From positions 1 through 16,133 of the forward strand of contig MIQB01000048.1 in the NCBI GenBank assembly GCA_002890585.1: DNA of 16,133 bases. The letters run 5' to 3'. This DNA is from Tannerella sp. oral taxon 808 (lineage in GTDB: Bacteria > Bacteroidota > Bacteroidia > Bacteroidales > Tannerellaceae). The notes below the pieces were generated by a model. The model saw nothing but the letters and a program-made list of their open reading frames with translations, ran no database searches and had not been told where the DNA came from. Shown in pieces: positions 7,734 through 14,363 of the stretch (position 1 is the first letter of the stretch; the number at the start of each line of letters is the position of its first letter). A program made the translations under genes and the position numbers.

Positions 7734-7871
7734 GCACAAGCGCCTTGTCAGCATGCGCGCAAGCACCTTGTCAGCATGCGCACAAGCATCTTGTCAGCAT
7801 GCGCACAAGCATCTTGTCAGCATGCGCGCAAGCACCTTGCGCAGTAGCGCACAAGCACCTTGTGCAAATCC
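7734..7871 (+). repeat. 23-bp tandem repeat array (array B2)
   Basis: Six 23-bp units start at 7734, 7757, 7780, 7803, 7826 and 7849; the last is degraded at its end. The common unit is GCRCAAGCAYCTTGTCAGCA followed by TGC. Units 5 and 6 form 7-bp stems with the loop CAC: GCGCAAG-CAC-CTTGCGC and GCACAAG-CAC-CTTGTGC; units 1-4 keep 4-5 bp. The core AAGCACCTT and the 23-bp period are shared with array B1 (minus strand there). It sits between the convergent fic and pnp genes, in the same family orientation as fic. Open frames across it are repeat by-products. Confidence 0.95.
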
Positions 7872-7899
7872 ATTCGGATTATCGTCAATCGGAAAGGCC

Positions 7900-7934
7900 A
7901 AAAAAAATCCCCCGAGCAACCCATGCCCAGGGGA
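7900..7934 (-). terminator. Rho-independent terminator of pnp
   Basis: On the minus strand TCCCCTG (7928-7934) pairs with CGGGGGA (7908-7914): seven pairs including one G-U, with a 13-nt loop, followed by a run of eight T (7900-7907). It lies about 34 nt beyond the pnp stop. Confidence 0.85.
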
Positions 7935-7967
7935 CTTCCAACTTCATTATCCACTAATCGAGATCGC

Positions 7968-10136
7968 TTAGCGCCGTCCGCCGCCTTGACGGGGCGGGCG
8001 ATGGCTGCGAGCTTCGGTATATCCTTCCGGCTTCGGGAGCAGCGCGCGGCGAGAGAGCTTGAACTTGCCCGTCTTCGGGTCGATGTCTACGAGCTTCACC
8101 ACGATGTGATCGCCCTCCTTGAGGCCAGCCTCTTCGACTGTCTCGAGGCGCTTCCAATCGATCTCCGAGATGTGCAGCAGGCCGTCCTTGCCGGGCATGA
8201 ACTCCACGAAGGCGCCGTAAGGCATGATGGACGAGATCTTGCCCTCGTACGTCTCGCCCACTTCGGGCACAGCCACGATGGCACGGATGGCGCGCATGGC
8301 TGCGTCGATCGACTCCTTGTTGGTGGCGGCGATCTCCACGATGCCCACGTTGTCCACCTCGTCGATGGAGATGGTGGCGCCTGACTTCTCCTGTATGCCT
8401 TGGATGATCTTGCCGCCCGGGCCAATGACGGCGCCGATGAACTCCTTGCCGATGGTGAAGGTCTCGATGCGCGGGGCGTGCGGTTTCAGTTCGGTGCGCG
8501 GCGCGGGCTGTGCCTCGTTGATCTTATCGAGGATGTGGAGGCGTCCTTCCTTGGCCTGCGCTAAGGCGCGTTCAAGGATCTCGTACGAGAGGCCGTCCAC
8601 CTTGATGTCCATCTGCGTGGCGGTGATGCCATCGCGTGTGCCGGTCACTTTGAAGTCCATATCGCCCAAGTGATCCTCATCGCCGAGGATGTCGGAGAGG
8701 ATGGCATAGTTCGTCCCCTTGTTTTCGGAGATCAGCCCCATAGCGATGCCCGACACGGGCTTCTTGATGGGTACGCCGGCGTCCATCAGTGCCAGTGTGC
8801 CGGCGCAGACAGTAGCCATCGATGAGGAGCCGTTCGACTCGAGGATGTCGGAGACGACGCGCAGCACGTACGGGTAATCCTTCGGGATCATGCGCTTGAG
8901 GGCGCGGTGCGCCAGGTTGCCGTGACCGATCTCGCGACGGCCTACGCCGCGCTGCGCCTTGGCCTCGCCGGTGGAGAAGGGCGGGAAGTTGTAATGCAAC
9001 AGGAAGCGATCGCGCCCCTGATTGAGCACATCGTCCACGATCTTCTCGTCGCTCTTCGTGCCGAGCGTGACGGTCGTCAGCGACTGCGTCTCGCCGCGGG
9101 TGAAGATGGCCGATCCGTGCGGCCCCGGCAGGCAGTCTGGCTCGATCCATATGGGGCGGATGTCCGTCGTGTGGCGGCCGTCGAGGCGCTTGCCCTCGTC
9201 GAGGATGGCGCGGCGCATGGCCTCTTTCTCCACGTCGTGATAGTAACGGTCGATGAGGGGCGCTTTCTCCTCTAACTCCTCCTCGGTGTAGCCTGCCTTA
9301 AACTCCTCCACGATCTTCTCAAAGGCTTCGGTGCGCTCCTGCTTGCCCTGTCCGGAGACGGAGATGGCGTAAGCCTTGGAGTAAAGCTCATCGTGCACCT
9401 TTTGGCGCAGCTCCTCGTCGTTCTCCTCGTGGCAATATTCGCGCTTCACCGTCTTGCCGCAGGCGGCCTCTAATTCTTTCTGCACGAGGCAATGCTGCTT
9501 AATGGCTTCGTGTGCCACACGGATGGCCTCAAGCATTTCGGCCTCCTGCACCTCGTCCATTTCGCCTTCCACCATCATAATATTCTCATACGTGGCGCCC
9601 ACCATGATGTCGATGTCCGCCTTCTCCAATTGCTCGAAGGTGGGATTGATGACGAACTGCCCATCCACGCGTGCCACGCGCACCTCCGAGATGGGGCCAC
9701 CGAAGGGAATGTCGGAGACGGCCAGCGCCGACGAAGCCGCCAGTCCGGCCAGTGCGTCGGGTATGTCGATACCGTCAGACGAAAGCAGTATGACGTTGAC
9801 GTACACCTCCGCGTGATAATTGTCTGGGAAGAGGGGGCGCAGCACGCGATCCACCAACCGCGAGGTCAGGATCTCGTAATCCGAAGGTTTGCCCTCCCTG
9901 CGCGTGAAGCCGCCGGGGAATCGCCCGAAGGCTGCGTATTTCTCTTTGTAGTCCACCTGCAAGGGCATGAAGTCCGTGCCCGGCACCGCGTCTTTAGCAG
10001 CACACACGGCCGCCAGCAACACCGTGTTGCCCATGCGCACGGTCACGGATCCGTCGGCCTGCTTGGCCAGCTTGCCCGTCTCGATGGTGATGCTTCTTCC
10101 GTCACCCAGATCAATCGTCTTTTGAATCACATTCAT
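7968..10136 (-). CDS. pnp: Polyribonucleotide nucleotidyltransferase (PNPase)
   Basis: Phosphate-dependent 3'-to-5' exoribonuclease of mRNA turnover, acting as a trimer in the cytoplasm. The 722 residues have the full family layout. The first RNase PH domain includes FGRFPGGFTRREGKPS and ends near residue 225, followed by an all-helical linker. The catalytic second RNase PH domain has GEAKAQRGVGRREIGHG, SNGSSSMATVCAG and GDEDHLGDMDFKVTGT (about 482-497, with the metal-binding Asp pair). A KH domain follows, with IGPGGKIIQGI near 571, then an S1 domain from about 625 (YEGKISSIMPYGAFVEF). It ends in a short basic tail (RPPRQGGGRR). It stands alone, with a -7 box 42 nt upstream and its own terminator. 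rpsO, a frequent neighbour in other phyla, is not here. Confidence 0.97.
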   Translation of the reverse strand: MNVIQKTIDLGDGRSITIETGKLAKQADGSVTVRMGNTVLLAAVCAAKDAVPGTDFMPLQVDYKEKYAAFGRFPGGFTRREGKPSDYEILTSRLVDRVLRPLFPDNYHAEVYVNVILLSSDGIDIPDALAGLAASSALAVSDIPFGGPISEVRVARVDGQFVINPTFEQLEKADIDIMVGATYENIMMVEGEMDEVQEAEMLEAIRVAHEAIKQHCLVQKELEAACGKTVKREYCHEENDEELRQKVHDELYSKAYAISVSGQGKQERTEAFEKIVEEFKAGYTEEELEEKAPLIDRYYHDVEKEAMRRAILDEGKRLDGRHTTDIRPIWIEPDCLPGPHGSAIFTRGETQSLTTVTLGTKSDEKIVDDVLNQGRDRFLLHYNFPPFSTGEAKAQRGVGRREIGHGNLAHRALKRMIPKDYPYVLRVVSDILESNGSSSMATVCAGTLALMDAGVPIKKPVSGIAMGLISENKGTNYAILSDILGDEDHLGDMDFKVTGTRDGITATQMDIKVDGLSYEILERALAQAKEGRLHILDKINEAQPAPRTELKPHAPRIETFTIGKEFIGAVIGPGGKIIQGIQEKSGATISIDEVDNVGIVEIAATNKESIDAAMRAIRAIVAVPEVGETYEGKISSIMPYGAFVEFMPGKDGLLHISEIDWKRLETVEEAGLKEGDHIVVKLVDIDPKTGKFKLSRRALLPKPEGYTEARSHRPPRQGGGRR

Positions 10137-10177
10137 CTTGTCTTTCTTTTAATCTTATATACTTCAAAAAATTGGGC

Positions 10178-10185
10178 CAAATGTA
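10178..10185 (-). promoter_or_regulatory. Bacteroidetes -7 promoter box for pnp
   Basis: Minus-strand TACATTTG matches TAnnTTTG exactly, is identical to the aroK box, and predicts a leader of about 35 nt. The leader just before the ATG is A-rich (AAGAAAGACAAG), as is usual for start regions in this phylum. Confidence 0.6.
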
Positions 10186-10219
10186 GACGCTGTTCCGGAT
10201 TTCACTTCGGCCTCAGGGC

Positions 10220-10550
10220 AATCTCCGGCAATTGGCGGTAAGCTCCGCGCGCCAGTTTTTGATCTCCGCCAATTGGCGGTAAGCTCCGCGCGTCAGTTTT
10301 TGATCTCCGCCAATTGGCAGTAAGCTCCGCGCGCCAGTTTTTGATCTCTGTCGGTCGACAGAAAGCTCCGCGCGCCAGTTTTTGATCTCTGTCGGTCGAC
10401 AGAAAGCTCCGCGCGTCAGTTTTTGATCTCTGTCGGTCGACAGAAAGCCCCGCGCGTCAGTTTTTGATCTCTGTCGGTCGACAGAAAGCTTGGGGTACAA
10501 GTGTTTTTGATCTCCGTACCCCTACGGTGATCTCTCGGACGCGTGGTTTT
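10220..10550 (+). repeat. 41-bp tandem repeat array with exchanged palindromic cores (array C)
   Basis: Units start at 10220, 10261, 10302, 10343, 10384, 10425 and 10466 (41-bp steps), then 10509 (43 bp later) and a last 42-bp copy ending at 10550. The constant part is AAGCTCCGCGCGYCAG, then TTTTTGATCT. After GATCT comes a 14-nt palindrome that differs by block: CCGCCAATTGGCGG in units 1-3 (one mismatch in units 1 and 3), CTGTCGGTCGACAG in units 4-7, and CCGTACCCCTACGG in unit 8. The array fills most of the 545-nt gap between the divergent pnp and ychF genes, upstream of both promoters. A 95-codon minus-strand frame through it has no stop only because the repeat lacks them. Confidence 0.95.
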
Positions 10551-10595
10551 GATTTGATGCGGTTGCCCTGGCAAAGCCACAGGCCTCAACCGCCC

Positions 10596-10603
10596 TATCT
10601 TTG
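10596..10603 (+). promoter_or_regulatory. Bacteroidetes -7 promoter box for ychF
   Basis: TATCTTTG matches TAnnTTTG and predicts a start near 10610 with a leader of about 70 nt. No -33 TTTG at standard spacing was seen. The leader then contains the CTACT-rich stretch at 10640-10673. Confidence 0.45.
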
Positions 10604-10639
10604 GCGCCCGATAGTTGGCTGGTATGTGGATACTCCCGA

Positions 10640-10673
10640 CTACTTCTTATAACCCATTACTACTCCTAACTAC
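10640..10673 (+). repeat. CTACT-type degenerate decamer stretch before ychF
   Basis: ACTACTTCTTATAACC followed by ACTACTCCTAACTAC (10659-10673). The latter matches ACTACTCCTCACTAC at 14304-14318 before mlaE in 14 of 15 bases, and both leaders also contain CTACTT..TATAAC. It is in the untranslated leader just before the ychF ATG. Confidence 0.5.
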
Positions 10674-10681
10674 AACTTGAT

Positions 10682-11785
10682 ATGGCATTACAGTGTGGAA
10701 TCGTAGGGCTTCCCAACGTGGGGAAGTCAACCTTGTTTAATTGCTTGTCGAACGCGAAGGCGCAGGCAGCGAATTTTCCTTTTTGCACCATCGAGCCCAA
10801 CGTAGGCGTCATCACCGTGCCCGACGAGCGGCTCACCCGGCTGGCCGAATTAGTGCACCCCGCGCGCATCGTGCCCACGACGGTCGAGATTGTCGACATC
10901 GCGGGCTTAGTGAAGGGCGCCAGCCGAGGCGAAGGCTTGGGAAATAAGTTCCTGGCCAATATCCGCGAGACGGACGCCATCCTGCACGTGTTGCGCTGTT
11001 TCGACGACGCGAACGTGGTGCACGTGGACGGCAGTGTCGACCCCGTGCGCGACAAGGAGATCATCGACGCCGAGCTGCAGATCCGCGACCTGGAGACGAT
11101 CGAGAGCCGTATCGCCAAGGTGCAGAAGCAGGCACAGACGGGTGGCGACAAGCAGGCGGCGTTGGCCTACGGCGTGCTGGCGCGCTACAAAGAGGCGCTC
11201 GAACAGGGTCGGAACGCCCGCTCGGTGACATTCGATACGAAGGATGAGCAACGCGTGGCCCATGACCTCTTCCTGCTGACGAACAAGCCCATGCTCTACG
11301 TCTGCAATGTGGATGAGGCGAGCGCCGCATCGGGCAACGCCTATGTGGAGCAGGTGCGCGAGGCCATCAAGGACGAAGGCGCGGAGCTGCTCGTTGTGGC
11401 GGCTAAGATCGAGAGCGAGATTGCGGAGCTGGATACCTACGAGGAGCGGCAGATGTTCCTTGCCGAGGCGGGCCTCGAGGAGTCGGGTGTGAACCGGCTG
11501 ATCAAGGCAGCTTATCGGCTGTTAGACTTAGAGACCTTCCTCACCGCCGGGCCAGACGAGGTGCGCGCCTGGACGTATCGCCGCGGCAGCAAGGCTCCCC
11601 AATGCGCGGGCGTGATCCATACGGACTTCGAGAAGGGATTCATCCGCGCGGAGGTGATCAAGTACGACGACTTTATCCAGTACGGCTCCGAGGCAGCCGT
11701 CAAGGAGGCTGGCCGTATGCACGTCGAGGGCAAAGAGTATGTCGTACAAGACGGAGACATCATGCATTATCGATTCAATGTGTAA
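10682..11785 (+). CDS. ychF: YchF/OLA1-family translation-associated nucleotidase
   Basis: Obg-related P-loop protein of the YchF subfamily, which binds ribosomes and prefers ATP over GTP. The 367 residues are typical. G1 is GLPNVGKS (9-16), followed by NFPFCTIEPNVG (switch region). G3 is DIAG (72-75), followed by LVKGASRGEGLGNKFL. The G4 position is NVDE (209-212), a departure from NKxD that explains the relaxed base choice in this subfamily. A coiled-coil insert covers about 120-160. The C-terminal TGS domain starts near 281 and includes TAGPDEVRAWTYRRGSKAPQ, DFEKGFIRAEV and the ending DGDIMHYRFNV. It is divergent from pnp, and the REP-like palindrome starts 22 nt after its stop. Confidence 0.97.
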   Translation: MALQCGIVGLPNVGKSTLFNCLSNAKAQAANFPFCTIEPNVGVITVPDERLTRLAELVHPARIVPTTVEIVDIAGLVKGASRGEGLGNKFLANIRETDAILHVLRCFDDANVVHVDGSVDPVRDKEIIDAELQIRDLETIESRIAKVQKQAQTGGDKQAALAYGVLARYKEALEQGRNARSVTFDTKDEQRVAHDLFLLTNKPMLYVCNVDEASAASGNAYVEQVREAIKDEGAELLVVAAKIESEIAELDTYEERQMFLAEAGLEESGVNRLIKAAYRLLDLETFLTAGPDEVRAWTYRRGSKAPQCAGVIHTDFEKGFIRAEVIKYDDFIQYGSEAAVKEAGRMHVEGKEYVVQDGDIMHYRFNV

Positions 11786-11807
11786 CCCCGAGGCCGTGGG
11801 CGTATCC

Positions 11808-11877
11808 TGTAGGGGCGTATCGCATACGCCCCGTATATATCAGGTACGTATTAGGGCGTATGCGATACGCCCCTACA
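11808..11877. repeat. REP-like nested palindrome
   Basis: Two 24-nt arms (11808-11831 and 11854-11877) are perfect reverse complements, with a 22-nt AT-rich spacer. Each arm is itself a hairpin: GGGCGTAT-CGC-ATACGCCC on the left and GGGCGTAT-GCG-ATACGCCC on the right (8-bp stems, 3-nt loops). The outer ends read TGTAGGGG and CCCCTACA. It lies between ychF and the metallopeptidase gene and has no T-run. The form resembles the paired REP elements that single-domain REP-associated transposases move; no such transposase is in the window. Confidence 0.9.
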
Positions 11878-11901
11878 ACAGACCATTAATTAGAAAATGA
11901 T

Positions 11902-12765
11902 ATGCGTTTAGACGGAAGAAGAGAAAGCACGAATGTGGAAGACCGGCGCAGTGGCGGCATGTCGGGCACTGGTAAAGCATCCTTAGGCATTGGCGGCATG
12001 ATCCTCGTGGCGCTGCTGACGTGGGTCATGGGCGGCAATCCGCTCGAGGTGTTGGATGACGACGAGGACTCCGGCGATGAAGGGCAACAAACGGAGTATG
12101 TACAGAGTGAGGAGGAGGCCCAGCTCTTCAGCTTTACGAAGAAGGTGTTCGCCAGCACGGAAGACGTGTGGACGGAGCTTTTCAAGGCCGAGGGGCTGGA
12201 ATATCGCCAGCCGAAGATGGTTATCTACCGCACCTCCACGCGTTCGGGCTGCGGACAAGCCTCATCGTCCACGGGACCGTTCTACTGCCCCGCTGATCAG
12301 ACGGTGTATATCGATCTCTCGTTCTTCGATGAGATGGAGCAGGAGCTTGACGCCGGTGGCGACTTTGCCTATGCCTATGTCATCGCTCACGAGGTGGGGC
12401 ATCATGTGCAAAACCTACTCGGCACAATCGACAAAGTGGACAACGAGACGGCGCGCGTCAACAAGAAGAAGGGCAACCAACTGAGCGTGCGCTTGGAGCT
12501 TCAGGCCGACTATTTGGCGGGCGTCTGGGCCAATCACGAGAACGAACGCTGGAAGTCGCTCCAGGATGGCGACTTAGAGGAGGCCATCAACGCCGCCTCG
12601 CAGGTGGGTGACGACCGACTGCAAAAGGCGGCCGGAGGATCCGTCGTCCCCGATGCCTTCACGCACGGCACCTCCGCGCAACGCATGCGCTGGCTCAAGC
12701 GCGGCTACCAGTCTGGCAAGCTCAGAGGTGGCAACACGTTTTCTATCCCTTACAATGATCTCTGA
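11902..12765 (+). CDS. YpfJ-type neutral zinc metallopeptidase, membrane-anchored
   Basis: Member of the neutral zinc metallopeptidase family (Pfam Zn_peptidase_2, YpfJ-like); substrate unknown. The 287 residues begin with the family N-terminus RLDGRRESTNVEDRR. One membrane helix follows at about 28-43, then a very acidic linker (DDDEDSGDEG). The catalytic domain has HEVGHH at 163-168 (zinc ligands His163 and His167, catalytic Glu164), and ELQADYLAG (199-207) supplies the likely third ligand region. GCGQASSSTGPFYCPAD precedes the helix, as in relatives. The domain is expected to face the periplasm. The lipoprotein gene starts 15 nt downstream, so both are probably on one transcript. No -7 box was seen in the short gap upstream, so read-through from ychF is possible. 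Confidence 0.92.
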   Translation: MRLDGRRESTNVEDRRSGGMSGTGKASLGIGGMILVALLTWVMGGNPLEVLDDDEDSGDEGQQTEYVQSEEEAQLFSFTKKVFASTEDVWTELFKAEGLEYRQPKMVIYRTSTRSGCGQASSSTGPFYCPADQTVYIDLSFFDEMEQELDAGGDFAYAYVIAHEVGHHVQNLLGTIDKVDNETARVNKKKGNQLSVRLELQADYLAGVWANHENERWKSLQDGDLEEAINAASQVGDDRLQKAAGGSVVPDAFTHGTSAQRMRWLKRGYQSGKLRGGNTFSIPYNDL

Positions 12766-12780
12766 TCCTTTAATTTATCA

Positions 12781-13419
12781 ATGATGAGAAATCCCTTACT
12801 ACTCACACTGGCTGCACTCGTCCTGCTGACTGGATGCAGCGGACGTAAAGCCGAGCAAGCCCCGGCTGCGACGCCGAACGAACCCGTGATGGTGCCCAGT
12901 AACGAACCCGAACCCGGACCGGTCGTCATGGAGTTCGACAAGACACAGCTGCGGCGCGAGATCACCATAGCTATTCAGACCATCCAGTCCATCCGCGACG
13001 GATGGGATCTCTTTGAAGCCATGACCCAAAAGGGCAAGCGCAAGTCGAAGCATTTGGGCAAGATGATGGATGCCCTGCCAGACTTCAGCAAAGGGGACGC
13101 TCCGGGCAGCGGCAGCAATTGCAGCTTAGAGGAGATCCGGCGCTTGATAGAGAGTGGGCAAGTCCGCAAGGCGTCGGCTAAATGGCGCGGCCGCATCGAA
13201 TACATGGCCTCGCAGCTCAAGGACTACACCATCCCCGATGCGCTCAGTGGCTCGGTGAAGATCGGTGAAGACACCTACGTCTATGAATGTGACTCCTCTG
13301 GCCGCGTGATAGAACTCACCGACGATGAAGACTTCAACCATTTTGTATCGCGCGGTGAGCGAGAGGTACCCCAGTCGTTCTACAACTTGGCCAAGACGGT
13401 GATGAGCGAGGGCGCCTAA
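12781..13419 (+). CDS. Predicted lipoprotein of unknown function
   Basis: A 212-residue protein that I do not recognise. It starts with a lipoprotein signal peptide: two Met and an Arg, a hydrophobic core, then the lipobox LTGC with Cys19 as the lipidation site. Residues after the Cys (SGRKAEQ) do not form the acidic surface-export signal known in Bacteroidota, so a periplasm-facing anchor is more likely. A Pro/Glu-rich linker covers about 25-48. The rest is soluble, with a helical, Lys/Arg-rich middle (KGKRKSKHLGKMM), one further Cys near 114, and a C-terminal acidic TDDEDFNHF segment. ATG codons at 12781 and 12784 are equally good starts. It is 15 nt after the metallopeptidase and is followed by a terminator, so the two genes likely form a unit; a substrate or regulator role for it is only a guess. 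Confidence 0.8.
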   Translation: MMRNPLLLTLAALVLLTGCSGRKAEQAPAATPNEPVMVPSNEPEPGPVVMEFDKTQLRREITIAIQTIQSIRDGWDLFEAMTQKGKRKSKHLGKMMDALPDFSKGDAPGSGSNCSLEEIRRLIESGQVRKASAKWRGRIEYMASQLKDYTIPDALSGSVKIGEDTYVYECDSSGRVIELTDDEDFNHFVSRGEREVPQSFYNLAKTVMSEGA

Positions 13420-13454
13420 TAAGGGCTCTTCGCTGTATCTGGCCAAACGTCCCT

Positions 13455-13473
13455 GCCTCGGCAGAGGCTTTTT
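13455..13473 (+). terminator. Rho-independent terminator after the lipoprotein gene
   Basis: GCCTC-GGCA-GAGGC (5-bp GC stem, 4-nt loop) followed by TTTTT. It lies about 35 nt beyond the lipoprotein stop. The stem is short, but the placement and T-run are right. Several TTTTTCG copies follow immediately, up to about 13495. Confidence 0.65.
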
Positions 13474-13505
13474 CGTTTTTCGTTTTTCGCTTTTCCATTT
13501 CTCCC

Positions 13506-14231
13506 ATGACATTAGAAGAAATCCTCCACACCCGCCGCGCGGTGCGTCGCTACACCGACGAGGCGATCGACGCCGACACGGTGCGCCGCTGCATCGATCT
13601 GGCACGCCTGGCTCCCACCAGCTCCAACATGCAACTCTGGGAGTGCTATCACATCACCGACCCGGAGACGATCCGCCGCATGGTGCCCGCCTGCTTAGGT
13701 CAGACGGCCGTATCGACGGCGCAGCAGCTTGTCGTCTTCGTTACCCGCCGCGACTTGTTCCGCCAACGCGCCGCCGCGGTGCTCCGGTTTGAACGGGGCA
13801 ACGTAGCGCGTAACAGTCCGCCCGAACGGCAGGCCAAGCGCATTCACGACCGGGAGTTGTATTACGGCCGCGTGATGCCTTTCCTCTACAGCAACGCGTT
13901 CGGACTCTTAGGCCTGCTGCGTAAGACGATCGTCACGGGCGTCGGGCTCTTCCGCCCCATCATACGGCAGGTGACGGAGGCCGATATGCGCATGTCTGTC
14001 CATAAGAGTTGCGCGTTAGTCGTGCAGACGTTCATGCTGGCTATGACCGACGCGGGCTATGACACGTGTCCGTTAGAGGGCTTCGACAGCCTACGGGTGA
14101 AGCGCATCCTCCGCCTGCCGCGCCGTGCTGAGGTAGACATGGTCATCAGCTGCGGCATCCGCGACGAAGGGCGCGGCGTCTGGGGCGAACGATTCCGCGT
14201 ACCGATGGACGACGTTTATCATCGGATATGA
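13506..14231 (+). CDS. Nitroreductase-family flavoprotein
   Basis: Predicted FMN-dependent oxidoreductase of the nitroreductase superfamily; the natural substrate cannot be read from sequence. The 241 residues have the family start with TRRAVRRYTDE (9-19), whose Arg residues bind the FMN phosphate, and APTSSNMQLWE (36-46), a second FMN contact. CPLEGFD near 181 and the ending RGVWGERFRVP correspond to the conserved C-terminal flavin contacts. A mid-protein insert (about 96-150, with a hydrophobic segment LLGLLRKTIVTGVGLF) lengthens it compared with the smallest members. It stands between the terminator at 13455 and the decamer inverted repeat, with no clear -7 box. Confidence 0.85.
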   Translation: MTLEEILHTRRAVRRYTDEAIDADTVRRCIDLARLAPTSSNMQLWECYHITDPETIRRMVPACLGQTAVSTAQQLVVFVTRRDLFRQRAAAVLRFERGNVARNSPPERQAKRIHDRELYYGRVMPFLYSNAFGLLGLLRKTIVTGVGLFRPIIRQVTEADMRMSVHKSCALVVQTFMLAMTDAGYDTCPLEGFDSLRVKRILRLPRRAEVDMVISCGIRDEGRGVWGERFRVPMDDVYHRI

Positions 14232-14238
14232 AAAAGAG

Positions 14239-14338
14239 GTAGTGAGAAGTAGTAGGAAGTAGTTAAGGGTAGTCAGAAGTAGCCCTTCCGCTTTCCCCCA
14301 ACCACTACTCCTCACTACCTTCTACTACTTCTCACTAC
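14239..14338. repeat. Inverted pair of AGTAG/CTACT decamer repeats
   Basis: Left side (14239-14284): about four AGTAGTNNNN-type decamers. Right side (14304-14338): the complementary CTACTNNNNN decamers. The perfect core arms are 17 nt, 14239-14255 against 14322-14338, with weaker pairing further in. It fills the 132-nt gap between the nitroreductase gene and mlaE. It could fold into a long hairpin, but no T-run follows it. The right side resembles the leader of ychF at 10659-10673. Confidence 0.85.
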
Positions 14339-14363
14339 TTATAACTCTCCCCCTCCCAAGAAT

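Noticed and set aside
10213..10500. Open frames through the repeat arrays (95 codons here; others at 4689-4877 and 7732-7971) as repeat proteins.
   Set aside because: Periods of 41 and 23 are not multiples of three, so the frame rotates between units and several frames are open at once. No start-region signal supports translation.
7711..11889. Shared 13-mer AACAGACCATTAA at 7711-7723 and 11877-11889 as a common element border.
   Set aside because: A chance 13-base match is expected about once or more in a window this size, and the flanks do not match.
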